This document shows positions 52,601 to 54,190 of a stretch of 64,000 nucleotides of DNA, one piece after another (within the stretch, counting starts at the first letter, position 1; every line of letters starts with the position of its first letter). The notes under the pieces were generated by a model. The model ran no database searches and had not been told where the DNA came from. It saw only the letters and a program-made list of their open reading frames with translations. Source of the DNA: Cristatella mucedo (taxonomy: Eukaryota > Bryozoa > Phylactolaemata > Cristatellidae). The position numbers and the translations under genes are program-made. The stretch lies in the NCBI GenBank assembly GCA_009760855.2, contig WPIO01000118.1, positions 461,001-525,000 of the forward strand, written 5' to 3'.

Positions 52601-53036
52601 CGACCTCGGTTAAGTAGAGCAAGCACCTTACCCCCTGGACTTTTACGTCCGCTAGCCTTTACACAAGTTTTGTTCGTTCTGCTAGTGAATTTAAAGCGTC
52701 GATCACTCCATGTTCGACCGCCATCCATTTCCCTGGACAGAGGTTATGAGTGCAGTTGTATCCTTTCTTTGCTTGCCTTTCGTGACGTCTGTCTTTTGAC
52801 AATCGTCATTACCGAGTTGAAGAGTTCGATCTGTTTCGCTCGTTGACAGCGTGGCCTTCTCGTACGACTGTCAGCGCTTGGTAGCGGTTACCCAGGCTAG
52901 CAAGCTGCTGATGTGGGAGAGGGGACCTGCCGGCATACGTCAGAGCTCAGCCATGCAGCATGCTTCCAGTGCCGCTGCCAGCGGCGGCAGCAGCAGCCGA
53001 CGTCAGCAGCTCTTCACATATTGGTCCGAACTCTGA
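480..53036 (+). CDS. LYST: LYST-type BEACH-WD40 protein gene, 3' part, about 30 exons
   Basis: This large multi-exon gene encodes a member of the BEACH family, the scaffold proteins that control lysosome and lysosome-related organelle size and membrane traffic. Exons were joined by GT-AG sites and matching phase. The order is ARM/HEAT-like helices, PH-like domain, BEACH domain, linker and WD40 repeats, which is the standard BEACH layout. The LYST assignment rests on the PH-region motif WQLDPTEGP, the BEACH motifs [14 protein letters not shown] and [15 protein letters not shown], the linker motif [11 protein letters not shown], and the WD40 motifs [12 protein letters not shown] and RLWSGWDL. 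These match my memory of human LYST better than WDFY3 or NBEA, and there is no FYVE domain after the WD40 repeats. About 1,800 codons are visible. The 5' exons lie upstream of the window. The introns hold most of the mobile elements, mainly in antisense orientation. The domain assignment is firm; two exon joints (4.8-7.1 kb and 39.6-39.8 kb) are not. Confidence 0.9.
1021..1167 (+). CDS. LYST-like gene exon
   Basis: The exon follows a strong T-rich acceptor (TTTTTTTTAG) and ends at GAG before GTTAGT. It reads from phase 1 to phase 1 and encodes an acidic, asparagine-rich stretch followed by GMATLHGG. It joins in frame to the exon at 4,318 to give [13 protein letters not shown]. No domain is recognised in this segment. 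Confidence 0.6.
1436..2925 (-). mobile_element. LINE A copy, 5'-truncated (CR1/L2-like)
   Basis: Read on the - strand, this holds part of a reverse transcriptase with the active-site box FYVDDTQLY, then the C-terminal region ([19 protein letters not shown]-like), then a 3' UTR ending near 1,436 in the family tail (CTTTCTAGGCGCTTTA on the + strand). Frameshifts and stops break the coding region. The copy sits in the intron between the exons ending at 1,167 and starting at 4,318, antisense to the host gene. Confidence 0.85.
3439..3685 (+). mobile_element. Decayed LINE reverse-transcriptase fragment
   Basis: The + strand frame reads [20 protein letters not shown] followed by FQSTN, a degraded form of the usual [12 protein letters not shown]...SRLG...QSTN block of CR1/L2-type reverse transcriptases. 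The aspartates are partly lost. It is in the same orientation as the host gene. Confidence 0.6.
4318..4463 (+). CDS. LYST-like gene exon, ARM/HEAT-like helices
   Basis: The acceptor is TGTTGTAG and the donor is CAG before GTAGGC. The exon runs from phase 1 to phase 0. It encodes [20 protein letters not shown] and ends in [13 protein letters not shown], which has the look of an ARM/HEAT helix pair (SPLVRLQAL). It continues in phase 0 into the exon at 4,579. Confidence 0.75.
4579..4674 (+). CDS. LYST-like gene exon, ARM/HEAT-like helices
   Basis: The acceptor is TTTCTCCTAG and the donor is AAT before GTATGT. The exon is 32 codons, phase 0 to phase 0, and encodes [20 protein letters not shown], consistent with the helical region upstream of the PH domain. 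Confidence 0.75.
4721..4803 (+). CDS. LYST-like gene exon
   Basis: A strong acceptor (TTTTTTGCAG) is followed by 27 codons including [20 protein letters not shown], then donor GTAAGA. It runs from phase 0 to phase 2 and is leucine-rich and helical. The next confident exon starts in phase 0, so at least one exon is missing from my model after this one. Confidence 0.75.
4858..4970 (-). mobile_element. LINE A 3' tail only
   Basis: An AATAATAATAACAATAATAC run is followed by CACTTGATAAAGC and the CTTTCTAGGC block, which is the reverse complement of the LINE A 3' end. It is extremely 5'-truncated. Confidence 0.75.
5583..6045 (-). mobile_element. LINE A 3' segment
   Basis: An AAT run (5,584-5,611), the LINE A hairpin tail, 3' UTR and C-terminal RT codons ([19 protein letters not shown]) are read on the - strand. 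It ends abruptly near 6,045, where the same family begins again in inverted orientation. Confidence 0.85.
6046..6275 (+). mobile_element. LINE A fragment, inverted relative to its neighbour
   Basis: The + strand reads [13 protein letters not shown] and then WLQPICQNY-like codons, homologous to the [13 protein letters not shown] and [11 protein letters not shown] region of LINE A. It abuts the minus-strand copy at 5,583-6,045 head to head, so the pair forms an inverted junction. Confidence 0.65.
6299..6385. repeat. Imperfect direct repeat, period about 49 bp
   Basis: The words TGGCCTGAGTGCTCGGCC and TTGCCC occur twice at this spacing. The GC-rich block to about 6,480 is otherwise unassigned. 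Confidence 0.6.
6545..6885 (+). mobile_element. LINE A 3' end, + strand copy
   Basis: The segment reads like the C-terminal LINE A codons (TTFPDI...AFTGF-like), then 3' UTR, then CTAGACAGAGATTAG with TTCTCTGAGG and a TTATTATT tail. It is one of the few copies in the same orientation as the host gene. Confidence 0.7.
6941..6959 (+). CDS. LYST-like gene, possible 19-nt micro-exon
   Basis: A strong acceptor (ACCTCTCTTCTCAG) precedes 19 nt encoding VLSREK. The donor GTAGCT is weak. The piece runs from phase 2 to phase 0, which is exactly what is needed to join the exon ending at 4,803 to the one starting at 7,076. It could also be a chance fit, with the real exon not recognised. Confidence 0.3.
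7076..7254 (+). CDS. LYST-like gene exon
   Basis: The acceptor is TACCTTGTAG and the donor is GG before GTAAGA. The exon runs from phase 0 to phase 2. It encodes [18 protein letters not shown], which resembles the recurrent BEACH-family motif in which a missing-partner loop is followed by GF..LA.QL. Confidence 0.8.
7427..7544 (+). CDS. LYST-like gene exon
   Basis: The acceptor is TTGTTGCCAG and the donor is GAG before GTAATT. The exon runs from phase 2 to phase 0 and encodes [20 protein letters not shown], a helical stretch. Phase agrees with both neighbours. Confidence 0.8.
7640..8038 (-). mobile_element. Possible hAT-like transposase relic
   Basis: Two overlapping - strand frames together resemble the mid-part of a hAT-type transposase: [19 protein letters not shown] followed by an arginine-rich helix, in the style of the family's H-L-Q-D-AFK block. 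A frameshift separates the parts. No terminal repeats were seen. The assignment rests on pattern memory only. Confidence 0.3.
8094..8206 (+). CDS. LYST-like gene exon
   Basis: The acceptor is TGTCTGCCTGAG and the donor is AAG before GTGAGG. The exon runs from phase 0 to phase 2 and encodes [20 protein letters not shown]. Alternative AGs at 8,104 and 8,113 would break phase, so 8,094 is preferred. Confidence 0.75.
8588..8688 (+). CDS. LYST-like gene exon
   Basis: The acceptor is CATTTGCTAG and the donor GTAAGT is strong. The exon runs from phase 2 to phase 1 and encodes [19 protein letters not shown]. Confidence 0.8.
8799..8975 (+). CDS. LYST-like gene exon
   Basis: The acceptor is TATTTTTTCAG and the donor is GTAAGC. 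The exon runs from phase 1 to phase 1 and encodes [19 protein letters not shown], then a proline/alanine-rich linker and [10 protein letters not shown]. Confidence 0.8.
9092..9313 (+). CDS. LYST-like gene exon
   Basis: The acceptor is GCCTCTGTAG and the donor is GAG before GTAAGT. The exon runs from phase 1 to phase 1. It carries a Ser/Thr-rich segment and then [19 protein letters not shown], an amphipathic helical stretch. Confidence 0.8.
9764..10095 (-). mobile_element. Diverged LINE C-terminal fragment
   Basis: The - strand reads [15 protein letters not shown] and then [16 protein letters not shown], clearly related to the [12 protein letters not shown] and [14 protein letters not shown] blocks of LINE A but more diverged. 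Confidence 0.65.
10105..10250 (+). mobile_element. SINE family 1 copy
   Basis: The head is tRNA-like: TTGGTCCAGCAGCTAAGG (A-box-like) then GTGGGCTCGAGCCCC (B-box-like). The tail is GCGCCTGAATAGCGATTAAG with GTTCTCTTAGGGTGCTATAC, then AT-rich sequence. The tail is homologous to the LINE A 3' end. It directly abuts the diverged LINE fragment on its left. Confidence 0.8.
10392..11235 (-). mobile_element. LINE A copy, 5'-truncated
   Basis: The (AAT)n tail at 10,395-10,432 is followed by the hairpin tail, 3' UTR and a long - strand frame over 10,648-11,133 covering the RT C-terminus ([18 protein letters not shown], then [17 protein letters not shown]). The 161-codon open frame suggests a fairly recent insertion. 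Confidence 0.85.
11390..11580 (+). CDS. LYST-like gene exon
   Basis: The acceptor is CCATGTTGCAG and the donor is CGT before GTAAGT. The exon runs from phase 1 to phase 0 and encodes [20 protein letters not shown], then a hydrophobic [13 protein letters not shown] and a glycine-rich linker. Phase joins it to 9,313 and 13,444. Confidence 0.8.
12285..12435 (+). mobile_element. SINE family 2 copy, diverged
   Basis: A tRNA-like B-box (GAGTTCGAATCTTG) lies after a degenerate head, followed by CTTTATTATC and a body like the other family 2 copies. It lies immediately before a CA microsatellite and another family 2 copy. Confidence 0.5.
12471..12510. repeat. (CA)n microsatellite with flanking AT repeats
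   Basis: This is an ACACACAC run bounded by ATATAT on both sides. Confidence 0.9.
12515..12668 (+). mobile_element. SINE family 2 copy
   Basis: It has a tRNA-like B-box (GTGGGTTCGATTCCTG), then GGGCGATTCTTTATCGCC, the body GGTGGTGATAGCCGTAAAGG, and the tail AGAGGCTGTTTAATCAGCTA. Several other copies share this order. Confidence 0.8.
12885..13370 (+). mobile_element. LINE B fragment, + strand, decayed
   Basis: The sequence follows LINE B codons ([10 protein letters not shown], then DVRSQSKI, then LDYCNS-like and ADCGTLFPA-like), as in the less damaged copy at 30.4-31.7 kb, but with several frameshifts. Confidence 0.65.
13444..13557 (+). CDS. LYST-like gene exon
   Basis: The acceptor is TTTCTGTTCCAG and the donor is CAG before GTAACA. 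The exon is 38 codons, phase 0 to phase 0, and encodes [20 protein letters not shown]. Confidence 0.8.
13705..13900. repeat. Degenerate tandem minisatellite, unit about 30 bp
   Basis: About five or six units are visible, built on GAGCACTACTAGGGC and TTTGCACAGATCCT. The units have diverged by substitutions, and one has a longer insertion. Confidence 0.7.
14065..14291 (+). CDS. LYST-like gene exon
   Basis: The acceptor is TTTTCTTGCAG and the donor is ACAG before GTATGA. The exon runs from phase 0 to phase 2. It encodes [20 protein letters not shown] and ends in [12 protein letters not shown]. It joins in phase to the exon at 16,412. Confidence 0.8.
16000..16115. repeat. CTGT-rich simple repeat
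   Basis: Interrupted CTGTCTGTC units run through the block. Confidence 0.85.
16140..16232 (+). mobile_element. LINE B 3' tail
   Basis: CCCACTTAGTCTTTATGGCT, a GAGTTACAGA block and ATACATTA-type ends match the 3' terminus of LINE B copies at 28.5 kb. Confidence 0.6.
16412..16600 (+). CDS. LYST-like gene exon, helix before the PH-like domain
   Basis: The acceptor is TTATATTCCAG and the donor is CG before GTACGT. The exon runs from phase 2 to phase 2. It encodes a long polar helix ([16 protein letters not shown]) ending in [17 protein letters not shown] before a tryptophan is the standard BEACH-family lead into the PH-like domain. Confidence 0.9.
16790..16885 (-). mobile_element. LINE A-like 3' tail only
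   Basis: An AATAATAATAATAATAG run is followed by a GAGAACTAAATCTCTGTC tail block in reverse complement. Confidence 0.6.
17160..17468 (+). mobile_element. LINE A 3' end, + strand copy
   Basis: C-terminal codons (the FGDCAL and LTSHHP-like blocks), the 3' UTR, GAGATTAAGTTATCC, and an ATTATTATTATTATTATT tail at 17,447-17,465 are present. Confidence 0.7.
17834..18362 (+). CDS. LYST-like gene exon, PH-like domain first half
   Basis: The acceptor is TTGTATGCAG and the donor is CAG before GTGAGT. The exon is 529 nt, phase 2 to phase 0. It encodes [20 protein letters not shown] with GPARMRKRL, the hallmark entry to the BEACH-associated PH-like domain. LSYLFDDG and [17 protein letters not shown] follow, the last being the PH beta-strand core. 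A Ser/Ala/Gly-rich loop between them is longer than I expect for the family. Confidence 0.95.
18500..19720. other. Intron DNA with unexplained antisense frames
   Basis: Several - strand open frames (18,494-18,742 and 18,842-19,255) and one + strand frame of 113 codons (19,349-19,690) lie here. They have mixed polar composition, suggesting a decayed mobile element, but I cannot name a domain. Confidence 0.3.
19790..19925 (-). mobile_element. SINE family 1 copy
   Basis: This is the reverse complement of the family: a GAGAACTTAATCTCT tail at the left, then CTCGGGGCTCGAGCCC (B-box), and ACCGCTAGACCAAACCAGCT (A-box side) at the right. Confidence 0.8.
20380..20515 (-). mobile_element. SINE family 2 copy, diverged
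   Basis: It has the B-box complement CTCGAACTCATGACCT and a body with AGGCTAAAAAGGC-like and GATTTAGCGGTC tail sequence in reverse complement. Confidence 0.55.
20515..21250. other. Intron sequence, nothing assigned
   Basis: A short fragment resembling LINE endonuclease/RT UTR may lie at 20,700-20,860 (an ATCAAATGCGATATAGG-like block), but I cannot support it. No exon fits here, since 18,362 joins 26,947 in phase. Confidence 0.4.
21262..22425 (-). mobile_element. LINE A copy interrupted by LINE B
   Basis: The tail and 3' UTR (21,262-21,650) and C-terminal codons (to about 21,950) are LINE A. A LINE B fragment follows (21,960-22,258), then LINE A resumes ([14 protein letters not shown] and the LSLGDH block) to about 22,425. 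Confidence 0.75.
21960..22258 (-). mobile_element. LINE B fragment nested in LINE A
   Basis: The tail ATGTATATTCGTCTGCAACTCC and the CTCATGCAACAAAAAG block match LINE B 3' regions at 30.4-30.7 kb on the same strand. Confidence 0.7.
22408..22530 (+). mobile_element. SINE family 2 copy
   Basis: GCCGTGATGACTCAGTAGGT (A-box side), GTGGTTTCGAATCCCG (B-box) and CGATCCTTTATCGC are present. It is truncated at the 3' side. Confidence 0.7.
23440..24703 (-). pseudogene. LINE A reverse transcriptase region, frameshifted
   Basis: Two open stretches (24,703-24,194 and 24,048-23,440) cover RT motifs from P-L-L-K-K...N-Y-R-P-V-S through S-A-A-F-D-T to A-D-D and beyond. The active-site residue usually Tyr is Cys here (CADD). 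A break at about 24,200-24,050 separates the two halves. Confidence 0.85.
24965..25870 (-). pseudogene. LINE A APE-type endonuclease region
   Basis: A 301-codon open stretch encodes an AP-endonuclease-like domain with the usual order: N-P-R at the start, E-T-W-L, G-G-V-A-I, G-D-F-N, L-D-Q and S-D-H. The catalytic E, D, N, D and H positions all look present. The frame is lost near 24,965, before the RT. Confidence 0.85.
26109..26362 (-). mobile_element. LINE A 3' tail and UTR
   Basis: AATAATAATAATAATCAT then TTGCACTTGATAAAGCGCC and 3' UTR. It abuts the start of the long copy, so one inserted beside or into the other. Confidence 0.8.
26813..26848. repeat. (GT)n microsatellite
   Basis: A GTGTGTGT run passes into GCGTGCGTGTG. 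Confidence 0.9.
26947..27099 (+). CDS. LYST-like gene exon, PH-like domain second half
   Basis: The acceptor is ATTTTTCCAG and the donor is AAG before GTTATT. The exon is 51 codons, phase 0 to phase 0. It encodes [20 protein letters not shown] and [18 protein letters not shown], the classic last strands and C-terminal helix of the BEACH-associated PH-like domain. Confidence 0.95.
27215..27352 (-). mobile_element. SINE family 1 copy, rearranged head
   Basis: The left-hand tail block GAGCACTTAATCTCTATTC and ACGGGGCTCGAGCC (B-box) are clear. The head contains about 40 bp of extra sequence before CAACCACTGGGCCAAACCAG. Confidence 0.7.
27590..27755 (-). mobile_element. SINE family 2 copy
   Basis: It has tail GATTTAACTGCCTCTTTTGT, body CTTTACACC, B-box complement GGATTCGAACCCACGAC and head TACCTAGTGTGCCATCGCGG, all in reverse complement. 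Confidence 0.85.
27765..27925 (-). mobile_element. SINE family 2 copy, tandem to the previous one
   Basis: It has the same order as its neighbour (GATTTAACAGCCTCTTTTGT to GAGCCATCACGGCTCATGC) and the same orientation. The two copies give a good view of the full unit of about 160 bp. Confidence 0.85.
28085..28600 (+). mobile_element. LINE B C-terminus and 3' end, + strand
   Basis: An open frame reads [20 protein letters not shown] and then [15 protein letters not shown], the C-terminal RT-family block of LINE B. The 3' UTR ends at ACATTACATTA near 28,593. Confidence 0.8.
28887..29219 (+). CDS. LYST-like gene exon, BEACH domain start
   Basis: The acceptor is TGCTCGCTGTAG and the donor is GAG before GTATGT. 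The exon is 111 codons, phase 0 to phase 0. After [15 protein letters not shown] and a Gly/Ala linker it encodes the BEACH core [34 protein letters not shown] and [11 protein letters not shown], which closely follows LYST. Confidence 0.97.
29528..29696 (+). CDS. LYST-like gene exon, BEACH domain
   Basis: The acceptor is GGCTGCTATTGCAG and the donor is CAAG before GTCAGA. The exon runs from phase 0 to phase 1. It encodes a Gly-rich insert (GGAGGGGGGG) and then [20 protein letters not shown] with [13 protein letters not shown], the second BEACH block. Two other frames over the same bases are shadows. The Gly-rich insert replaces the usual conserved acidic YLEEEY segment. Confidence 0.95.
30040..30435 (+). 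CDS. Unidentified 131-codon open frame in an intron
   Basis: The frame reads [20 protein letters not shown] and ends in [20 protein letters not shown]. Base composition is moderate and the residue mix looks like a real protein. It cannot be a LYST exon, because 29,696 joins 31,978 in phase at a conserved site. It ends right where a LINE B tail begins, so it may belong to an older mobile element. No family is recognised. Confidence 0.35.
   Translation: MLFYQAQGLGEGPGFAERFMKDHCFAYRPDCSNWIIAISKLKQLLKLSQSKPASAPFGGLADSLINYTEQLWYLLKRIVSSENVSSFSHGFPMNCKKTRDKYVRLWKQVQSTTFIQYLLENQVWPTWNYCM
30430..31690 (-). mobile_element. LINE B copy, 5'-truncated
   Basis: On the - strand a 217-codon open frame reads [54 protein letters not shown] and [20 protein letters not shown], the post-catalytic part of a CR1/L2-type RT. 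The C-terminus and the 3' UTR follow, ending at TACATTACA. It is distinct from LINE A in sequence and in its tail. Confidence 0.85.
31700..31977. other. Intron sequence, nothing assigned
   Basis: This AT-rich stretch precedes the BEACH exon at 31,978. I see no repeat or coding signal. Confidence 0.5.
31978..32118 (+). CDS. LYST-like gene exon, BEACH domain
   Basis: The acceptor is GTTAATGCAG and the donor is GAAG before GTATGC. The exon runs from phase 1 to phase 1. It encodes [17 protein letters not shown] and then [17 protein letters not shown], the conserved BEACH DR.F.S...TW / DVKELIPEF block. Confidence 0.97.
32119..33257. other. Intron without recognised features
   Basis: A hydrophobic frame lies at 32,582-32,842 but has no start context or domain. 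I regard the stretch as intronic. Confidence 0.5.
33258..33475 (+). CDS. LYST-like gene exon, BEACH domain
   Basis: The acceptor is ATTGCCATTAG and the donor is GCG before GTAGGC. The exon runs from phase 1 to phase 0. It encodes [31 protein letters not shown] and [15 protein letters not shown] with NVFHPA, all signature BEACH sequence. Confidence 0.98.
33629..33900. repeat. (TC)n polypyrimidine tract, about 270 bp
   Basis: CTCTCTGTCTC-type repeats with TCTCTCTC cores fill this block. Long frames over it are low-complexity artefacts. The strand-asymmetric purine/pyrimidine tract could form triplex DNA. Confidence 0.95.
34500..34522. repeat. (AAT)n microsatellite
   Basis: An AATAATAATAAT run is followed by GTTAGAGGGCTCTATGTCAG, a word that also occurs at 26,508-26,527 next to another repeat. 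Confidence 0.75.
34679..34844. repeat. Tandem duplication, two units of 82 bp
   Basis: AGTATACACTGGGAGATG and GGTTAACAGATCCAAC each occur twice, 82 bp apart, with a few substitutions. Confidence 0.85.
34850..35335 (+). mobile_element. LINE B fragment, + strand, decayed
   Basis: The sequence follows LINE B from [16 protein letters not shown] through the ANCGTSFL block to the 3' end GATACAATTACA. Many frameshifts are present. Confidence 0.7.
36176..36442 (+). CDS. LYST-like gene exon, BEACH end and linker
   Basis: The acceptor is TTTATAG and the donor is CAG before GTACTG. The exon is 89 codons, phase 0 to phase 0. It encodes [12 protein letters not shown] and [13 protein letters not shown], the last BEACH helix. 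A Ser-rich linker ([17 protein letters not shown]) follows. Confidence 0.97.
36443..37408. other. Intron sequence, nothing assigned
   Basis: AT-rich sequence with no exon or repeat I can support. Confidence 0.5.
37409..37628 (+). CDS. LYST-like gene exon, linker to WD40
   Basis: The acceptor is TGTTCATTTAG and the donor is AAAG before GTTGGT. The exon runs from phase 0 to phase 1. It encodes [20 protein letters not shown] and ends in LFAPSATYK, matching the LYST GLKWGEYVGSP region that opens the WD40 part. Confidence 0.95.
37911..38053 (+). CDS. LYST-like gene exon, WD40 part
   Basis: The acceptor is TTTATGTTAAG and the donor is AAG before GTGGCC. The exon runs from phase 1 to phase 0. The correct frame encodes [20 protein letters not shown], which matches the LYST DNILRLKSKQSEPPVNF block. 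A longer open frame over the same bases is a shadow and lacks this match. Confidence 0.85.
38185..38305 (+). mobile_element. Decayed LINE reverse-transcriptase fragment
   Basis: The codons follow the pattern [11 protein letters not shown] then [14 protein letters not shown], a worn form of the LQS...V.GVPQGS.LGP.LF block of CR1/L2-type RTs, in + orientation. Confidence 0.5.
39611..39816 (+). CDS. LYST-like gene WD40 exon(s), boundaries uncertain
   Basis: The next exon begins at 42,092 in phase 0, so a WD40 strand pair must lie upstream. The frame from the acceptor at 39,610 reads [16 protein letters not shown] and then stops. A second frame reads [20 protein letters not shown] and ends before GTAGGC at 39,817 in phase 0. 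Together they align with the LYST [20 protein letters not shown] block, but they need a small intron or an error between them that I cannot resolve. Confidence 0.5.
39817..42091. other. Intron with few recognised features
   Basis: The only clear item is a (CA)n run at 40,638-40,680. Frames at 41,121-41,387 (+) and 41,557-41,835 (-) look protein-like but have no known domain. Confidence 0.5.
40638..40680. repeat. (CA)n microsatellite
   Basis: About 20 CA units. Confidence 0.95.
42092..42237 (+). CDS. LYST-like gene exon, WD40 repeat
   Basis: The acceptor is TTCCCGTTTGTAG and the donor is ACAG before GTACTG. The exon runs from phase 0 to phase 2. It encodes [20 protein letters not shown] and then [12 protein letters not shown], a complete WD40 blade with the GH and WD signatures. 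Confidence 0.97.
42950..43605 (-). mobile_element. LINE A endonuclease-region remnant
   Basis: CAGAGGTGCAAACTCACC, GAGTTGTAGCATCGA and CAGCATCAATGTCAAC match the long copy at 24.9-25.1 kb on the same strand. The following sequence tracks the endonuclease region with heavy decay. Confidence 0.65.
43628..43697 (+). mobile_element. LINE A 3' tail, + strand
   Basis: AAGCACCTAGAAAGAGATTA with GTTCTCTGAGGGTGCTTT and a (TTA)n end show the sense-strand hairpin tail clearly. Confidence 0.85.
44323..44429 (+). CDS. LYST-like gene exon, WD40 repeat
   Basis: The acceptor is CTGCCTGTAG and the donor is CATG before GTACGT. The exon runs from phase 2 to phase 1. It encodes [10 protein letters not shown] and [19 protein letters not shown], matching the LYST V..VSASETSGDIATV block. 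Confidence 0.93.
44670..44830 (+). mobile_element. SINE family 2 copy, diverged
   Basis: A B-box-like GGATTTGAGTCCTG is followed by TGCAATCCTGTATCG and the body GGTGGTGATAGCCAGTGAGG. Confidence 0.6.
45440..45605 (-). mobile_element. LINE A C-terminal fragment
   Basis: The - strand reads [15 protein letters not shown] and [12 protein letters not shown], the conserved C-terminal LINE A block. The fragment is bounded abruptly on both sides. Confidence 0.7.
45875..45960 (+). mobile_element. LINE A-like 3' tail, + strand
   Basis: AAAAGATTAAGTTCTCTCAG and ATGTACTACTAT follow a CTTCCTTTACAACATCTG block, as in the other + strand 3' ends at 6.8 and 17.4 kb. Confidence 0.6.
46156..46327 (+). CDS. LYST-like gene exon, WD40 repeat
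   Basis: The acceptor is TTTCTGTTACCAG and the donor is TCAG before GTGAGT. The exon runs from phase 1 to phase 2. It encodes [17 protein letters not shown] and [15 protein letters not shown], a close match to LYST WTVNGDLVGHVH and INVIAGGLENGIVR. Confidence 0.97.
46713..47000 (-). mobile_element. LINE A 3' tail and UTR
   Basis: An AATAATAACATTAGTAATAA tail, the hairpin block in reverse complement and 3' UTR words (ACATGCACAGGGTCAGCATG) are present. Confidence 0.8.
47290..47460 (-). mobile_element. SINE family 2 copy
   Basis: AATTTAACTGCCCTATTTAT tail, CACCACCACC body, the B-box complement CTCGAACTCACGACCTG and a head are present in reverse complement. Confidence 0.75.
47541..47585. repeat. 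Perfect tandem repeat, three 15-bp units
   Basis: The unit is GAAACCGTAGATATG, repeated three times without a change. Confidence 0.97.
48255..48380 (-). mobile_element. LINE B 3' tail, diverged
   Basis: CTACTAAGCCACAGAG and CGCATTCGGTCGCCAACAG resemble the LINE B 3' UTR in reverse complement. Confidence 0.5.
48511..48582 (+). CDS. LYST-like gene exon, WD40 repeat
   Basis: The acceptor is TTTTTTGCATGCAG and the donor is AAG before GTTGGT. The exon runs from phase 2 to phase 2. It encodes [20 protein letters not shown], matching LYST LWSTWDLKPVREI. Confidence 0.97.
49696..49927. mobile_element. Solo-LTR-like element, 232 bp, with 5-bp target duplication
   Basis: The element starts TGTAGTTTGG and ends CACATCACA (TG...CA ends with TGT/ACA inverted). 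It is flanked on both sides by GAGAA (49,691-49,695 and 49,928-49,932). Removing it and one GAGAA restores LINE A sequence. It contains TTTATT, the complement of AATAAA, so it may be in - orientation. The terminal structure and the target duplication make an LTR the best explanation. Confidence 0.75.
49980..50138 (+). mobile_element. SINE family 1 copy nested in LINE A
   Basis: TTTGGTCCAGCGGTTAAGG, GTCGTGGGCTCAAGCCCC and GAGATTAAGTTCTCTTGGGG are all clear. AAAGC lies on both sides, consistent with a short target-site duplication. Confidence 0.85.
50960..51032 (+). mobile_element. SINE family 2 tail remnant
   Basis: GGTGTTGATAGCAGTAAAGG and GAGACTGTTGAATCAGCTAG match the family 2 3' part. It lies inside LINE A. 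Confidence 0.65.
51104..51195 (-). mobile_element. LINE A 3' tail nested in LINE A
   Basis: AATAATAATAATAATAATGC then ACTTGATAAAGTGCCCTC and TTTACATTTGCTGCAAAGG. Confidence 0.85.
51300..51358 (-). mobile_element. LINE B 3' tail nested in LINE A
   Basis: AATGTAATGTATCTCGTCTG then AACTCCACAAAGTC, the family B terminus in reverse complement. Confidence 0.7.
52490..52645 (-). mobile_element. SINE family 2 copy
   Basis: GATTTAATAGCTCC tail, GGCTATCACCACCGCTTG body, B-box complement GATTCAACCCACGACCTC and a damaged head. Confidence 0.7.
52850..53036 (+). CDS. LYST-like gene terminal exon, last WD40 strands
   Basis: The acceptor is GCTCGTTGACAG. The exon starts in phase 2 and ends at TGA (53,034-53,036). 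It encodes [20 protein letters not shown] and MWER, the last WD40 blade. A Ser/Ala/Gly-rich extension follows, ending in [10 protein letters not shown]. The extension is longer and more biased than the short tail after the last blade of LYST. Confidence 0.95.
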
Positions 53037-53890
53037 TTATGGCCAAGTAAGCAGCTGCTTGGCTAATCGCTGCATTTGACGCAAAGTTATGGAGACCTTT
53101 TCCTCTGACGTCGTCGGCTGCATCTTACAAAGTGTACTGAAGACCAGCTGATCTAGTCGATTTAGCACTTCAGTGCTGCTGATAGCCAAGCTCCGTCTTG
53201 CAGCTGTCGTGACAGGCATGCTCTGTTATGGGCTGTGTGCCCCCACATTGGGAGCAGCTGAGATTTGTGCAGCGTTTCCTAGACTCCATGCTCAATCGGC
53301 GTCACATAGACAACTCAATGGCTTCACGGCCGCTGCTCATTTGCACGAGCTGTTGATGCCACCGTGCTGGCAACCTTGCCGACAATGCAACCTTTAACAA
53401 ATGCTCTCGAGCTGTTAAAAATACTCGCTTTTGTAATGTGCTTATTGTCACGTCAAGAACAGTACGCCATAGTCTTATTTGCTTCCGATGTGAAGACAAT
53501 ATACCACAATTAAGTGGTGCACGGATATGTTTACTTTCCAAGAACGTGACGTGTCCATCTACCGCTCTGATTGCTGCAACCATTTTGAGGTCGACGAGTA
53601 GATGGCCATGACCTAGGCCGTATTGCTGTTGTTGGCGAACGCCTGTAGCGGCTAGCACTAAAAGCTTAGGCACACAAATACAACACCGGTGCTACACCTC
53701 GCAGATGCATGACGAAGAAGCAGCTCCAATTCGCATGCCGATATGCTGACGATAGCAGAGCGGAGCTGCTGTCAGAGTCACCCGTACCTCAGGATTCGTT
53801 CGCAAATAAGGGCGAGAACCCGTATAAAACAAACCTGCACCCCTATTTCAAGAGCCCGAAACCTACGCGCCGAAGTCAAGCTGTTCGGCA
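53037..53890. other. Intergenic / 3' flank of the LYST-like gene
   Basis: This probably contains the 3' UTR. No clear AATAAA was found near the stop. A - strand frame over 53,302-53,673 has no recognised domain. Confidence 0.5.
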
Positions 53891-53904
53891 GACCTTTTAT
53901 GTAA

Positions 53905-54190
53905 GTAGTAATAGTAATAATAACACATTAGTAAAGCGCCCTCGGAGAACTTAATCTATTTCTTGGCAATTTGCATGTATTGCAAAGGAATCATGATGGT
54001 GGTAAATCTTAGCATACTCAATTATAACAGGCATAGCACGGTAAGAGGTGACGTGCGCCGGGTCAGCATGCAAATATGGTTAGTGGCAGCATGCACAGTG
54101 TAAGCACGCATAAGCACGCAAACGACTAATCGCACGGACCAACTAAATGCAATGACACATAAATGCATCTTTAGCTTATTAAATGTCGTA
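53905..54190 (-). mobile_element. LINE A 3' tail and UTR
   Basis: AATAGTAATAATAACACATT, AAAGCGCCCTCGGAGAACTT and the 3' UTR words GGGTCAGCATGCAAATATGG. Confidence 0.8.
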
